Below, one piece after another: positions 1 to 5,972 of a stretch of 10,785 nt of DNA. The stretch is from positions 1-10,785 of the forward strand of contig CALCMV010000291.1 in assembly GCA_937967535.1 (NCBI GenBank). Direction: 5' to 3'. The stretch's first letter is position 1, and each line of letters starts with the position of its first letter. The translations under genes were made by a program, and so were the position numbers. This DNA comes from an uncultured Saprospiraceae bacterium (GTDB lineage Bacteria > Bacteroidota > Bacteroidia > Chitinophagales > Saprospiraceae). The notes below the pieces were generated by a model. That model did no database searches. It was not told the DNA's origin and saw only the letters and a program-made list of their open reading frames with translations.

Positions 1-21
1 CTTTTTCAATTGAATGGAGAT

Positions 22-69
22 TCGTCGTTACAAAGAGTGCTTCCGATAGCTATCGGAACTATGCGACTA
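22..69. repeat. Palindrome-cored dispersed repeat, copy 1
   Basis: The core TTCCGATAGCTATCGGAA (41-58) is an 18-bp perfect palindrome. The whole 48-bp stretch matches the reverse complement of 1984-2032 with one single-base gap and two mismatches, so this is one of two inverted copies about 1.9 kb apart. A weaker relative of the core lies at 5930-5947. No open reading frame uses it. It is likely a small dispersed intergenic element; its function is unknown. Confidence 0.75.
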
Positions 70-164
70 CAAAATCAACGTAATTACAAATTTATTTTTT
101 ATTAAAATGTATTTCAAAATTTCTTAACTTAATGACATTGCTAAACAGGCTAGACGGGAACTTC

Positions 165-278
165 GTAATGACTGCTTTAGCTGTCACGCATAACATTACT
201 TTAATTTGTAATTAATTCAAAAACAAAAAAATTATAAATAAGTTTTTTATTTTACTTGACAGCTAAAGCAGTCATTAC
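165..278. repeat. 22-bp perfect inverted repeat with 70-bp spacer
   Basis: Positions 165-186 and 257-278 are exact reverse complements of each other (22 bp, starting GTAATGACTGCTTTAGC). The spacer 187-256 is very AT-rich. A further copy in the same orientation as the left arm lies at 1537-1558, with two differences. A partial copy of the right arm (AGTAGTCATTACAGT) follows at 301-315. A 62-codon reading frame across 247-435 on the minus strand is mostly made of this repeat and is not believed to be a gene. It resembles a small non-autonomous mobile element or its remnant. Confidence 0.65.
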
Positions 279-354
279 AGTATTCGCGGTCAGCTTGTAA
301 AGTAGTCATTACAGTTTTCCGAAATTTATGCCGTTCACAGTATATAGGATTAAA

Positions 355-424
355 AACGCTTCGCTGCCGGAAATCAGATGAAATAGAAGTACATCCTGAA
401 TCTGACCTCTTACAGTGAAGCGTT
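355..424 (-). terminator. Probable panD terminator or structured 3' end
   Basis: On the minus strand, 20 nt beyond the panD stop, 424-413 (AACGCTTCACTG) can pair with 366-355 (CAGCGAAGCGTT), 12 bp with one G-U or mismatch pair. Inside it, a second stem GGTCAGAT/ATCTGAT can form. The outer stem runs straight into TTTTTA. The long insertion between the arms is unusual for an intrinsic terminator, so the assignment is moderate. Confidence 0.4.
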
Positions 425-443
425 CTCAATTTCAAATATGCTC

Positions 444-806
444 TTACACTTCTTTCTTACCGACCACACGATTATCTTCGCCTGTCAGGATAATCAGTGG
501 TTTGTGTGCCTTTGCTTTTTCGGCATCAATGTGGCAAAAAGACAAAATATGAATCTTGTCGCCTACGCCTGCGTGTAGTGATGCGCCGCCGTTCATACAC
601 ACATTGCCACTGCCGCGTTCACCTTTCAAAATATAGGTAATGATGCGTGTACCTTTCGTCGCATTATTGATGTGTACGAGTTCCCATTCGTGGAGATTGG
701 CAGCGTCGAGGAGGTCTTCATCAATAGTGATACTGCCGCGATACGCCACATTCGATTCGGTTACAAATACCTGTTGGAGTTTGGATTTGAGTACTTCTAC
801 TTGCAT
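444..806 (-). CDS. panD: Aspartate 1-decarboxylase, proenzyme
   Basis: Converts L-aspartate to beta-alanine in the cytoplasm, the precursor for pantothenate and coenzyme A. The 120-aa product has the usual family length. The self-cleavage pair Gly24-Ser25 (in YRGS) is present; in this family Ser25 becomes the catalytic pyruvoyl group after cleavage. Lys9, Tyr22, Arg54, Thr57 and Tyr58 line up with the conserved active-site residues of the E. coli enzyme, and the MNGGA stretch near residues 71-75 corresponds to the conserved VNGAA segment. The ATG at 806 is chosen because it puts the cleavage site at the standard position; no Shine-Dalgarno sequence precedes it. It lies 147 bp downstream of rpsT in the same direction but beyond a good terminator, so it probably has its own promoter, which I could not identify. 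Confidence 0.96.
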   Translation of the reverse strand: MQVEVLKSKLQQVFVTESNVAYRGSITIDEDLLDAANLHEWELVHINNATKGTRIITYILKGERGSGNVCMNGGASLHAGVGDKIHILSFCHIDAEKAKAHKPLIILTGEDNRVVGKKEV

Positions 807-879
807 GGTTTGTCAGTTGCGAGTGGTGGGCGGTGGGTGGCGGTTTTCTACGCGCACTTTTTACCTCACACTCAAAATT

Positions 880-912
880 AAAAAAGCGTACTCCGATACG
901 GAATACGCTTTT
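880..912 (-). terminator. Rho-independent terminator of rpsT
   Basis: Positions 882-895 and 899-912 form a 14-bp stem with one mismatched pair and a 3-nt loop. On the minus strand the stem is followed by a run of T residues (A run at 880-885 on plus). It sits about 40 nt after the rpsT stop codon, separating rpsT from panD. Confidence 0.85.
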
Positions 913-953
913 GATATATTTTTATTAAAAAGCCGACACTTCACGAAAGGGAA

Positions 954-1211
954 TTATTTGCCCAAGTTCGCAACGTGTTTTGCCAATTTACTTTTCAAAT
1001 TCGCTGCTTTATTTTTATGAAAAAGATTACGCTTTGCCAAACGGTCTATCATTGAAACCACTTTGGGCATAAACTTTTCTGCTTCGGCTTTATCCGTCAG
1101 TTCGCGCAATTTCTTGATTGCAGTACGTGCTGTTTTCTTGTAATAGCGGTTGTGCAGACGCTTTTTTGCGTCCTGTCTCATTCTTTTTTTAGCTGATGCG
1201 TGATGTGCCAT
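954..1211 (-). CDS. rpsT: 30S ribosomal protein S20
   Basis: Small-subunit ribosomal protein that binds 16S rRNA early in 30S assembly. The 85-aa product is of typical S20 length, very basic, and starts MAHHASAKKRMRQ, the familiar N-terminal pattern of S20 (many Lys/Arg, conserved SAKKR...R). The rest is the expected long-helix bundle (KLRELTDKAEAEKF..., HKNKAANLKSKLAK), ending in a Lys. The ATG at 1211 is preceded by AAGAAG, a weak purine-rich stretch. A Bacteroidota-type promoter lies at 1248-1278 and a strong terminator at 880-912, so it appears to be a single-gene transcript. Confidence 0.97.
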   Translation of the reverse strand: MAHHASAKKRMRQDAKKRLHNRYYKKTARTAIKKLRELTDKAEAEKFMPKVVSMIDRLAKRNLFHKNKAANLKSKLAKHVANLGK

Positions 1212-1247
1212 ATCTTCTTATTTGTATCGTTTTCTAAAATTGGAGTG

Positions 1248-1278
1248 CAAAAATAGCTTGTTTATTTGGTATTTCAAA
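1248..1278 (-). promoter_or_regulatory. Bacteroidota-type promoter of rpsT
   Basis: On the minus strand TTTG (1278-1275) is followed after 19 bp by TATTTTTG (1255-1248). This fits the Bacteroidota primary sigma consensus (TTTG, about 19 bp, TAnnTTTG) in both elements and spacing. The predicted start lies about 30 nt before the rpsT ATG. Confidence 0.75.
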
Positions 1279-1294
1279 GTTTTCTTTTGGAAAA

Positions 1295-1318
1295 AATGAG
1301 TAAATGAGCAAATGAATT
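1295..1318. repeat. Octamer tandem repeat (AATGAGTA type)
   Basis: Three consecutive 8-bp units: AATGAGTA, AATGAGCA, AATGAATT. The same unit in the opposite orientation (ATTCACTC, ATTCGCTC) forms an array at 6733-6766. Confidence 0.6.
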
Positions 1319-1360
1319 TGAAAACTACGAGTAGTATCCTGTTTGCAAATCGGGACTATC

Positions 1361-1395
1361 AGTTCATAGTTGCAAGTTCATAGTTCATAGTTTTT
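1361..1395. repeat. Heptamer tandem repeat (AGTTCAT), array 1
   Basis: Five 7-bp units in register: AGTTCAT, AGTTGCA, AGTTCAT, AGTTCAT, AGTTTTT. The same heptamer makes up the array at 5727-5766. Confidence 0.75.
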
Positions 1396-1536
1396 TACAA
1401 TTTGTTGAATGATGCTATTTTGTAAATTGCTGATTATCAAAGTTTTAATTAGCATACATACCTCGCCAAAAGAGTGTAAAGTACATTAGTTATATTTTTA
1501 ACACATAAAGTCCGATAAAGATTTATTGAGAACTCC

Positions 1537-1560
1537 GTAATGACTGTTTTAACTGTCAAG
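1537..1560 (+). repeat. Third copy of the GTAATGACTG repeat
   Basis: Positions 1537-1558 match the left arm at 165-186 with two transitions, and the similarity continues upstream (GAACTCC here, GAACTTC at 158-164). This copy stands alone; no inverted partner is seen within 150 bp. Confidence 0.6.
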
Positions 1561-1603
1561 TGGTGGTTGAAAATATACATAAATAGCTGTTTTTAAATTT
1601 TTT

Positions 1604-1751
1604 TTTACTCTACATGCGAAAAATTATTTCTGATAATGTAATACTTATTTTTGCCACGAATGCACTAATTTTTTTATGAATTTATTGATAATTCCCTTGA
1701 AATAATTAGTGCATTACATTACGATTTTAAATTTTTCTCATATAGAGTAAA
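1604..1751. repeat. MITE-like imperfect palindrome, about 148 bp
   Basis: The outer arms 1604-1625 and 1730-1751 are inverted repeats of 22 bp with two mismatches (TTTACTCTA...). Nested inside, 1659-1670 and 1704-1715 are a perfect 12-bp inverted pair (AATGCACTAATT). The element is very AT-rich and has no coding capacity. Such structure fits a miniature inverted-repeat element or a long RNA hairpin; no target-site duplication was confirmed. Confidence 0.55.
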
Positions 1752-1943
1752 TAAAATTTTTAATATAAAAATAAAATGGCATGTTTAGAATTGCAGTTGA
1801 CACTTTTGTTTTCACATTAAATAAATGTAAAATGTAAAATAATAAATCCGCGATATTCATCGGGACAAGTTGTAAAATGTAAATTTGTATAACGCGAGTG
1901 AACGCGAGGTGTTTTTTATTTTATTGATTTTCAATTAATAATA

Positions 1944-2219
1944 AATAATTTGAGTGTGACACACATAAGTGGATTCATAATATTAGGCGCATAGTTCCGA
2001 TAGCTATCGGAAGCACGCTTTGTAACCGACGATTAGTTCCACAACTTCCTAAGCCGCGTAGCGGCGGCACTATTAAAACTGGCGTATTAAGGGGGACGAC
2101 GCTACGCGCCTTTTTCGGATGGTTGGATGTTCTGTGTTACAAATGGCATCGACGCTATGCGCCTACAAAGCACATTTTTATATTAAACTTCCACTAATGT
2201 GTTTCACACTCAAATAATT
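1944..2219. mobile_element. 276-bp non-coding element with 30-bp terminal inverted repeats
   Basis: The left end 1944-1973 and right end 2190-2219 are inverted repeats matching at 27 of 30 positions (core TTTGAGTGTGA). A second inner inverted pair, TAGGCGCATAG at 1984-1994 and its exact complement at 2155-2165, sits just inside. The interior is much more GC-rich than its surroundings. It contains copy 2 of the palindromic repeat (1984-2032) and a small hairpin GCCGC-gta-GCGGC at 2053-2065. No transposase or other reading frame is present, so at most this is a non-autonomous element. Transposition is inferred from structure only. Confidence 0.55.
1984..2032. repeat. Palindrome-cored dispersed repeat, copy 2
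   Basis: Inverted copy of 22-69 with one single-base gap and two mismatches. Its palindromic core TTCCGATAGCTATCGGAA is at 1995-2012. It lies inside the 1944-2219 element, which the first copy does not appear to have around it. Confidence 0.75.
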
Positions 2220-2444
2220 TAAAATTAATATTTTATTAAAATTAATTTAAAAAGCCAAATTATATTTTGAATTAACTTGTGAAAATTTTGAATTTCAATA
2301 AGAAAAATGACCTCATTCGGAACATTTAATAACTCGAAAAAATTTAACAGAAATGTGAGTTTTACATTCGATATTTTACATTTTACATTTCAAAAAAGTG
2401 CCAACTACTTTCACCACAAATTTAAACATCTCAATAAAATCCAT

Positions 2445-3542
2445 TTATCGTACTATCCATTTTCCTTTACCAATCATCATATTATCATCCGTATTCACAA
2501 TTTGAAAAAGATAAGTACCGGATGCAAGATGATTATTACGGACAATAATACCGTCAGTATTTATCGTATAATCCAATGAAACATTTTGCCCTGTCATCGT
2601 ATACGCACGCAATTCGGCTGCTGCCGGAAGGTTATTAATTTCGATAAAAGTACGGTCAGAAAAAGGATTGGGGTAAGCAGCGAAGGTTGGCGTGTCGGCT
2701 TGTTCGGTACTAACTTCGATGAAGCCAAAAGCGTCCGTTTGTTCGGCATTGATGACGTAGCGTTTGCTCAAGTCATTCTCATCGTGATAATGCAAGACAG
2801 CGACGATACGCATATCGTGCATGTCAAATTCTACGGGAAAATTATACACAAATTCATGGCTGTATGGCACATCAATTTCGGGCGTTTCGGCTACGATGTC
2901 GGGTGTACCCCACAGGTCAGAAATGACCGCACGGGTTACATTCAAATGCTCATAAGCGGTAATCGGATGCCCCAAACCGAATAGCGAACTGTTCGGATTG
3001 TTATTGTCATAATTAGCTTGGTCGTAGCCCGAACCCGAACCAACTACAACATCCTCTACGGCAAAAACCGTCAGTCGAATATCGCCCGGTTCCGGTAGTG
3101 TTGCAAAATATATAGTAGCGGTCAAATACAGTGTTTGGAGATCGCAATAACCGTCAAAATGGATAGATGCGTGGGCGGGTTCGGCGAGTTGGGTAGCGAG
3201 GCGGTCTGTCCAAGTACCGGAAGTGACGGCAACATAATTGGCACCATCAAAAAGCACACGGTCAAAAGAAGCACGCGGCGCACTACTCCCTGCAAAATCG
3301 GCAGAGTAAGCGTCAAGTTCGCTGAGGTGCATGGCATCGGGTATAAAATCCGCATGATGCGAGAGCCAAATCACATTATCATTATTGGCAGTGAGTTCTT
3401 TGAGTTGCTCGCTGGCGCGTGGGCAATTGCCACAATAAGCAGAGGTGTATTTTTCGATTAAAACCTTCTTGATGGGTTGGGCATCAATTTGTAATGAGAA
3501 AAAAATACAAATGAGGATTAATGTAAAAATTTGTTTTGTCAT
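2445..3542 (-). CDS. Omp28-like thioredoxin-fold protein with T9SS sorting domain
   Basis: Predicted secreted or surface protein of 365 aa. From the ATG at 3542 it begins with a clear signal peptide (MTKQIFTLILICIFFSLQIDA, cleavage near residue 21). An in-frame ATG 16 codons upstream (3590) would bury this signal, so it is disfavoured. Residues about 25-130 look thioredoxin-like, with a Cys37-Gly-Asn-Cys40 motif after KYTSAY and a candidate cis-Pro at Pro89 (SSAPR). The central part, including the YEHLNVTRAV stretch, resembles the Omp28-related family. From about residue 285 there is a type A T9SS sorting domain: AAYPNPF (288-294), then a Gly-Thr-Tyr-Leu-Phe-Gln segment and a basic end, GKGKWIVR. 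It is transcribed away from the MarR gene. The in vivo role and substrate are unknown; a disulfide-linked function is possible from the CGNC motif. Confidence 0.85.
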   Translation of the reverse strand: MTKQIFTLILICIFFSLQIDAQPIKKVLIEKYTSAYCGNCPRASEQLKELTANNDNVIWLSHHADFIPDAMHLSELDAYSADFAGSSAPRASFDRVLFDGANYVAVTSGTWTDRLATQLAEPAHASIHFDGYCDLQTLYLTATIYFATLPEPGDIRLTVFAVEDVVVGSGSGYDQANYDNNNPNSSLFGLGHPITAYEHLNVTRAVISDLWGTPDIVAETPEIDVPYSHEFVYNFPVEFDMHDMRIVAVLHYHDENDLSKRYVINAEQTDAFGFIEVSTEQADTPTFAAYPNPFSDRTFIEINNLPAAAELRAYTMTGQNVSLDYTINTDGIIVRNNHLASGTYLFQIVNTDDNMMIGKGKWIVR

Positions 3543-3761
3543 ATTTTTATTTTGTAAATTATAAAAAATGAAATTGTCGGGTAACTTCATTACTGAATTA
3601 TTGTCATATTTTTTTAAATATACTCTAAAATTACAAAAAATATCGCTATGCTATAGTGTGTCCATAAAATAGGGAATAATTGCAAGGCGAATTTTTTATG
3701 AAAAATCTTGTTTGTGCTTAAACCAAATTCCAAACCGTATGTTATCACAACATTAAAATAG

Positions 3762-3773
3762 AAGTTTAAACTT
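3762..3773. promoter_or_regulatory. Perfect 12-bp palindrome, candidate MarR operator
   Basis: AAGTTTAAACTT is a perfect palindrome ending 15 bp before the MarR start codon. It extends to 18 bp (3759-3776) with a single mismatched pair. MarR proteins are dimers that usually bind palindromes of about this size overlapping their own promoters, so autoregulation is likely but inferred. AT-rich sequence raises the chance of accidental palindromes. Confidence 0.45.
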
Positions 3774-3788
3774 ATAATTTTTGCGTTC

Positions 3789-4244
3789 ATGGACTTAAAG
3801 GAACAACTCAAAATGCGGGGATTCAAAAGCGAATATCAAAAAGTGCATTTGAACTTGTACCATACAGTGTATAGCATGTTGTATTGTGAAAAACAATTTT
3901 TTTCCGATTATAATTTGACTTCTAATCAATTCAACGTCTTACGAATACTACGCGGACAAAATGAACAAGCGATTTCCATCAAAGAAATCCGTTCTCGGAT
4001 GTTGGATAGAGGCTCGGATGTAGGGCGCATCGTGGTGCGATTGGAGAAAAAGGGCTTGGTCGAAAAAATGATTTGCGAGCAGGACCGCCGCGCAATGGAT
4101 ATTATTATTTCCGAAAAAGGCTTGGAACTATTGGCAAATATCGGCGATGCTCCTTCAAAAGTGGTCTTGAGTTCGGGCGTTCGGAAATTAACTAAGCAGC
4201 AAGCCAAACAATTGAATGAATTGCTGGACATTATCAGAGGATAA
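3789..4244 (+). CDS. MarR-family transcriptional regulator
   Basis: A 151-aa dimeric winged-helix DNA-binding protein, normally a repressor released by a small ligand or by oxidation. Helices 1-2 (residues about 15-40) belong to the dimer interface. LTSNQFNVLRIL (43-54) leads into the helix-turn-helix at about 61-91 (ISIKEIRSRML, then SDVGRIVVRLEKKGLV), followed by the wing with the hallmark Asp99-Arg100-Arg101 and IIISEKG. The C-terminal helices complete the dimer. The upstream palindrome at 3762-3773 is a candidate operator, and the next gene, a YceI-domain protein, starts 30 bp after the stop, which suggests one transcript. The inducer cannot be read from sequence. Cys33 and Cys96 are present, so redox sensing is possible but unsupported. 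Confidence 0.92.
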   Translation: MDLKEQLKMRGFKSEYQKVHLNLYHTVYSMLYCEKQFFSDYNLTSNQFNVLRILRGQNEQAISIKEIRSRMLDRGSDVGRIVVRLEKKGLVEKMICEQDRRAMDIIISEKGLELLANIGDAPSKVVLSSGVRKLTKQQAKQLNELLDIIRG

Positions 4245-4274
4245 GGCAATCCGAAAGAATAAATTAGTCGTTTT

Positions 4275-5735
4275 ATGTTTTTAAAATATATATTACCGTT
4301 ATTGTTTTTTGTGTCAAATGTAGAACGCGGCTTTCAGCCTCTTCCCTCTACACACGAAAAACAAGAGTTGGTGGCACCTTGCTACGGCTACGACCAACTC
4401 ATCCTTTTTGTCAATTCCGAATCTCCCATCCTTGATACTGAAGACTTGGATGTACTCAAAAAATTAGCCGATAAAATCGAAGTTGATTTTAGTGTAAAAG
4501 ACGTTGTAGATGGCGCACCGCAGGAAGTGACCTACACGCCAAGTATTGTTTTCCAAAATTCGGAAGGACGTTCATTTTATTATGGTCGCTACAAAAAAAC
4601 ATCGCGGGTCAAAAACTTCATTCGTGCATCACGACTCGCGCATCAGGGCGATACCGATAATGTGAAAAAGGATATTTTGGTATGGAAAAACGGACGCACC
4701 GCCGTCACTGCCCCTATCAAATTGACCGACCTTGCGGGCGAAGTGCCAAGCGGCTTTGACCAAGAGGAATTTATACGTGAAGCGAAGGCGAGTGTAGCGC
4801 AAGGCATGTCGGATTTCGGGAAAATGTCCGAATTTGAGCAGTCCCGCACTACGCGAAGTTTTTATTTTAATTTGTACCCATATCTTAGCGAGGGCAGCCT
4901 CACGATTTCGGCAGAAATTTACTCCCAATACAATTGCGTCAAACCCGTTTTCCAACAATTTGACGAGGCATTGGTATCGGGTACTTGGCGCAACCGGGAC
5001 AAGGTTTTTGCGGAAGCAGGCAAATTAATTGAAACAGAAATCAAGCGGCAAATAAAAAATTTGGAAAATGGTGATGCTCTATCGTTTATTTCTGACGATA
5101 TTCCCGTCAAAGATTGGAAAGCATTGGGTTTGGAATTGCCGGAAAAGCCGCAAAACCAAGTCAATACTAAAAATAAAGCCGCGAAAATCAGTCAAAATTG
5201 GAAGGTAGAAGCTCCCCAAAATAAAAATGAACCGATTTTGATTTTTAGCTTTTTGCCGCCATTAGATAGTTATGTAGGAGAAGCTACTGCCCTGTCAGGA
5301 ACGCTCAATTTGGGCGAAAACAACACACTCACAGGCGCGAAAGGTAGTTTTGAAGTACAAATTTCGGACATCACGATGGGCTTGGATGATTTGGATAATG
5401 AGGTGCAAAATAAGATGTTGAAAATGGATATGTTTCCTAATTCGACCTTTACTTTTGAAGAAATTGAAGCGAAAAATGACGCGCCGCTAAAATTTGGAAC
5501 AAGCAGAGAATTTACCGCGAAAGGCATCTTTATGATGCTCGGTATAGAAACACCGCTCAATGTACCCGCCCAAATCGAACCTGTTATTAATGAGAAAGGA
5601 GAGCTACGCTTGCAGGTCAGCGCAACTTTCCAACTGCCGCTTTACAGCATATTCAAAGTGGCAGGACCGGACGGACCTTCCCCCGCAAAAGATACTTTAC
5701 AATTTTATATGAAATTTTTGTTACTTAGTTTATAG
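4275..5735 (+). CDS. Large protein with unassigned N-terminal region and C-terminal YceI domain
   Basis: A 486-aa product, more than twice the length of ordinary YceI proteins (about 180-200 aa). The N-terminus (MFLKYILPLLFFVS) is hydrophobic and could be a signal peptide or anchor, though no clean cleavage site is seen. Residues about 38-120 have an alternating strand-helix pattern with a Thr88-Pro89 turn (YTPSIVFQNSEGRSFYYGRY), reminiscent of a thioredoxin fold, but there is no CxxC. Residues 120-300 are helical and charged and I do not recognise them. Residues about 305-486 are YceI-like: SGTLNLGENNTLTGAKGSF, then LDNEVQNKMLKMDMFPNSTFTF (the equivalent of the family's hxxSxxFFDVxxYPxxxF segment), EFTAKGIFMMLGI, and a final LQFYMKFLL strand. 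YceI folds bind isoprenoid or other amphiphilic lipids in a barrel. It is co-oriented with the MarR gene (30-bp gap). The stop codon TAG (5733-5735) falls inside a heptamer repeat. Confidence 0.85.
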   Translation: MFLKYILPLLFFVSNVERGFQPLPSTHEKQELVAPCYGYDQLILFVNSESPILDTEDLDVLKKLADKIEVDFSVKDVVDGAPQEVTYTPSIVFQNSEGRSFYYGRYKKTSRVKNFIRASRLAHQGDTDNVKKDILVWKNGRTAVTAPIKLTDLAGEVPSGFDQEEFIREAKASVAQGMSDFGKMSEFEQSRTTRSFYFNLYPYLSEGSLTISAEIYSQYNCVKPVFQQFDEALVSGTWRNRDKVFAEAGKLIETEIKRQIKNLENGDALSFISDDIPVKDWKALGLELPEKPQNQVNTKNKAAKISQNWKVEAPQNKNEPILIFSFLPPLDSYVGEATALSGTLNLGENNTLTGAKGSFEVQISDITMGLDDLDNEVQNKMLKMDMFPNSTFTFEEIEAKNDAPLKFGTSREFTAKGIFMMLGIETPLNVPAQIEPVINEKGELRLQVSATFQLPLYSIFKVAGPDGPSPAKDTLQFYMKFLLLSL

Positions 5736-5766
5736 TTCATAGTTCAAAGTTCATGGTTCATAGTTT
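5727..5766. repeat. Heptamer tandem repeat (AGTTCAT), array 2
   Basis: Units in strict 7-bp register: AGTTTAT, AGTTCAT, AGTTCAA, AGTTCAT, GGTTCAT, then AGTTT. The first unit and the start of the second encode the last codons and the TAG stop of the YceI fusion gene, so the array reaches into coding sequence. Confidence 0.8.
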
Positions 5767-5869
5767 GGCGAAGATATTGTCATTTAAGTTATTTATAAAT
5801 TTATTTTTAACTAATGCAAAATCTAAATTTGCTCTAACTTAATGACCTTATATTTGATTGAATAAAAAA

Positions 5870-5877
5870 TAACTTTG
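5870..5877 (+). promoter_or_regulatory. Possible -7 element for the YceI lipoprotein gene
   Basis: TAACTTTG matches the Bacteroidota -7 consensus TAnnTTTG exactly, about 95 bp before the ATG at 5973. No good TTTG at the usual 19-bp spacing is found (nearest TTTG at 5853-5856 is too close), so the call is weak. The region just upstream (5831-5850) shares the words TAACTTAATGAC with 124-137. Confidence 0.3.
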
Positions 5878-5929
5878 CATTTTGACTAGCTTATTTATTT
5901 CGACTTCTCTGAAAACATTCACGTATTTA

Positions 5930-5947
5930 TCCCGATAGTTATTGGGA
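5930..5947. repeat. Degenerate copy of the GATAGCTATC palindrome
   Basis: TCCCGATAGTTATTGGGA is a diverged form of the core at 41-58 and 1995-2012, still able to pair when G-U is allowed. It lies 25 bp before the YceI lipoprotein start codon and would fall in its 5' leader. Confidence 0.45.
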
Positions 5948-5972
5948 GACTCATTCAAAATTAATTATTAGT

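Larger units (their letters stand above)
1823..2390. repeat. 18-bp perfect inverted repeat flanking a nested element
   Basis: AAATGTAAAATGTAAAAT at 1823-1840 is the exact reverse complement of 2373-2390. Each arm is itself a near-duplication of AATGTAAA. The pair brackets the 1944-2219 element roughly symmetrically. Low complexity means that part of the match could be chance or simple-sequence origin. Confidence 0.45.
1279..2444. other. Gene-free, repeat-rich intergenic region
   Basis: No reading frame here has convincing codon use or recognisable protein similarity. The 90-codon frame at 2307-2579 overlaps the Omp28-like gene on the opposite strand and starts in AT-rich, repeat-like sequence. 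What it does hold is repeats: an octamer array, a heptamer array, a third copy of the GTAATGACTG repeat, a MITE-like palindrome at 1604-1751, an 18-bp inverted repeat (1823-1840 with 2373-2390) and a 276-bp element with terminal inverted repeats (1944-2219). The stretch 1892-1909 also has ACGCGAG repeated twice (spaced GTGA). No tRNA or rRNA is visible. Confidence 0.7.

Noticed and set aside
247..435. 62-codon minus-strand reading frame
   Set aside because: It is largely made of the GTAATGACTG repeats and the panD downstream hairpin, has no recognisable domain, and its composition is unlike the neighbouring proteins.
640..1020. Plus-strand frames at 640-1020 and 672-881
   Set aside because: They are antisense to panD and rpsT, which are certain genes; one even runs through the rpsT terminator.
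2307..2579. 90-codon plus-strand frame
   Set aside because: It overlaps the Omp28-like gene end on the opposite strand and starts in AT-rich repeat sequence; no domain is recognised.
2586..3461. Antisense frames within the Omp28-like gene
   Set aside because: The minus-strand protein has a signal peptide, CGNC motif and sorting domain, so these are shadows.
3614..3826. 70-codon minus-strand frame before and into the MarR gene
   Set aside because: It lacks any motif and crosses the likely promoter/operator region of the MarR gene.
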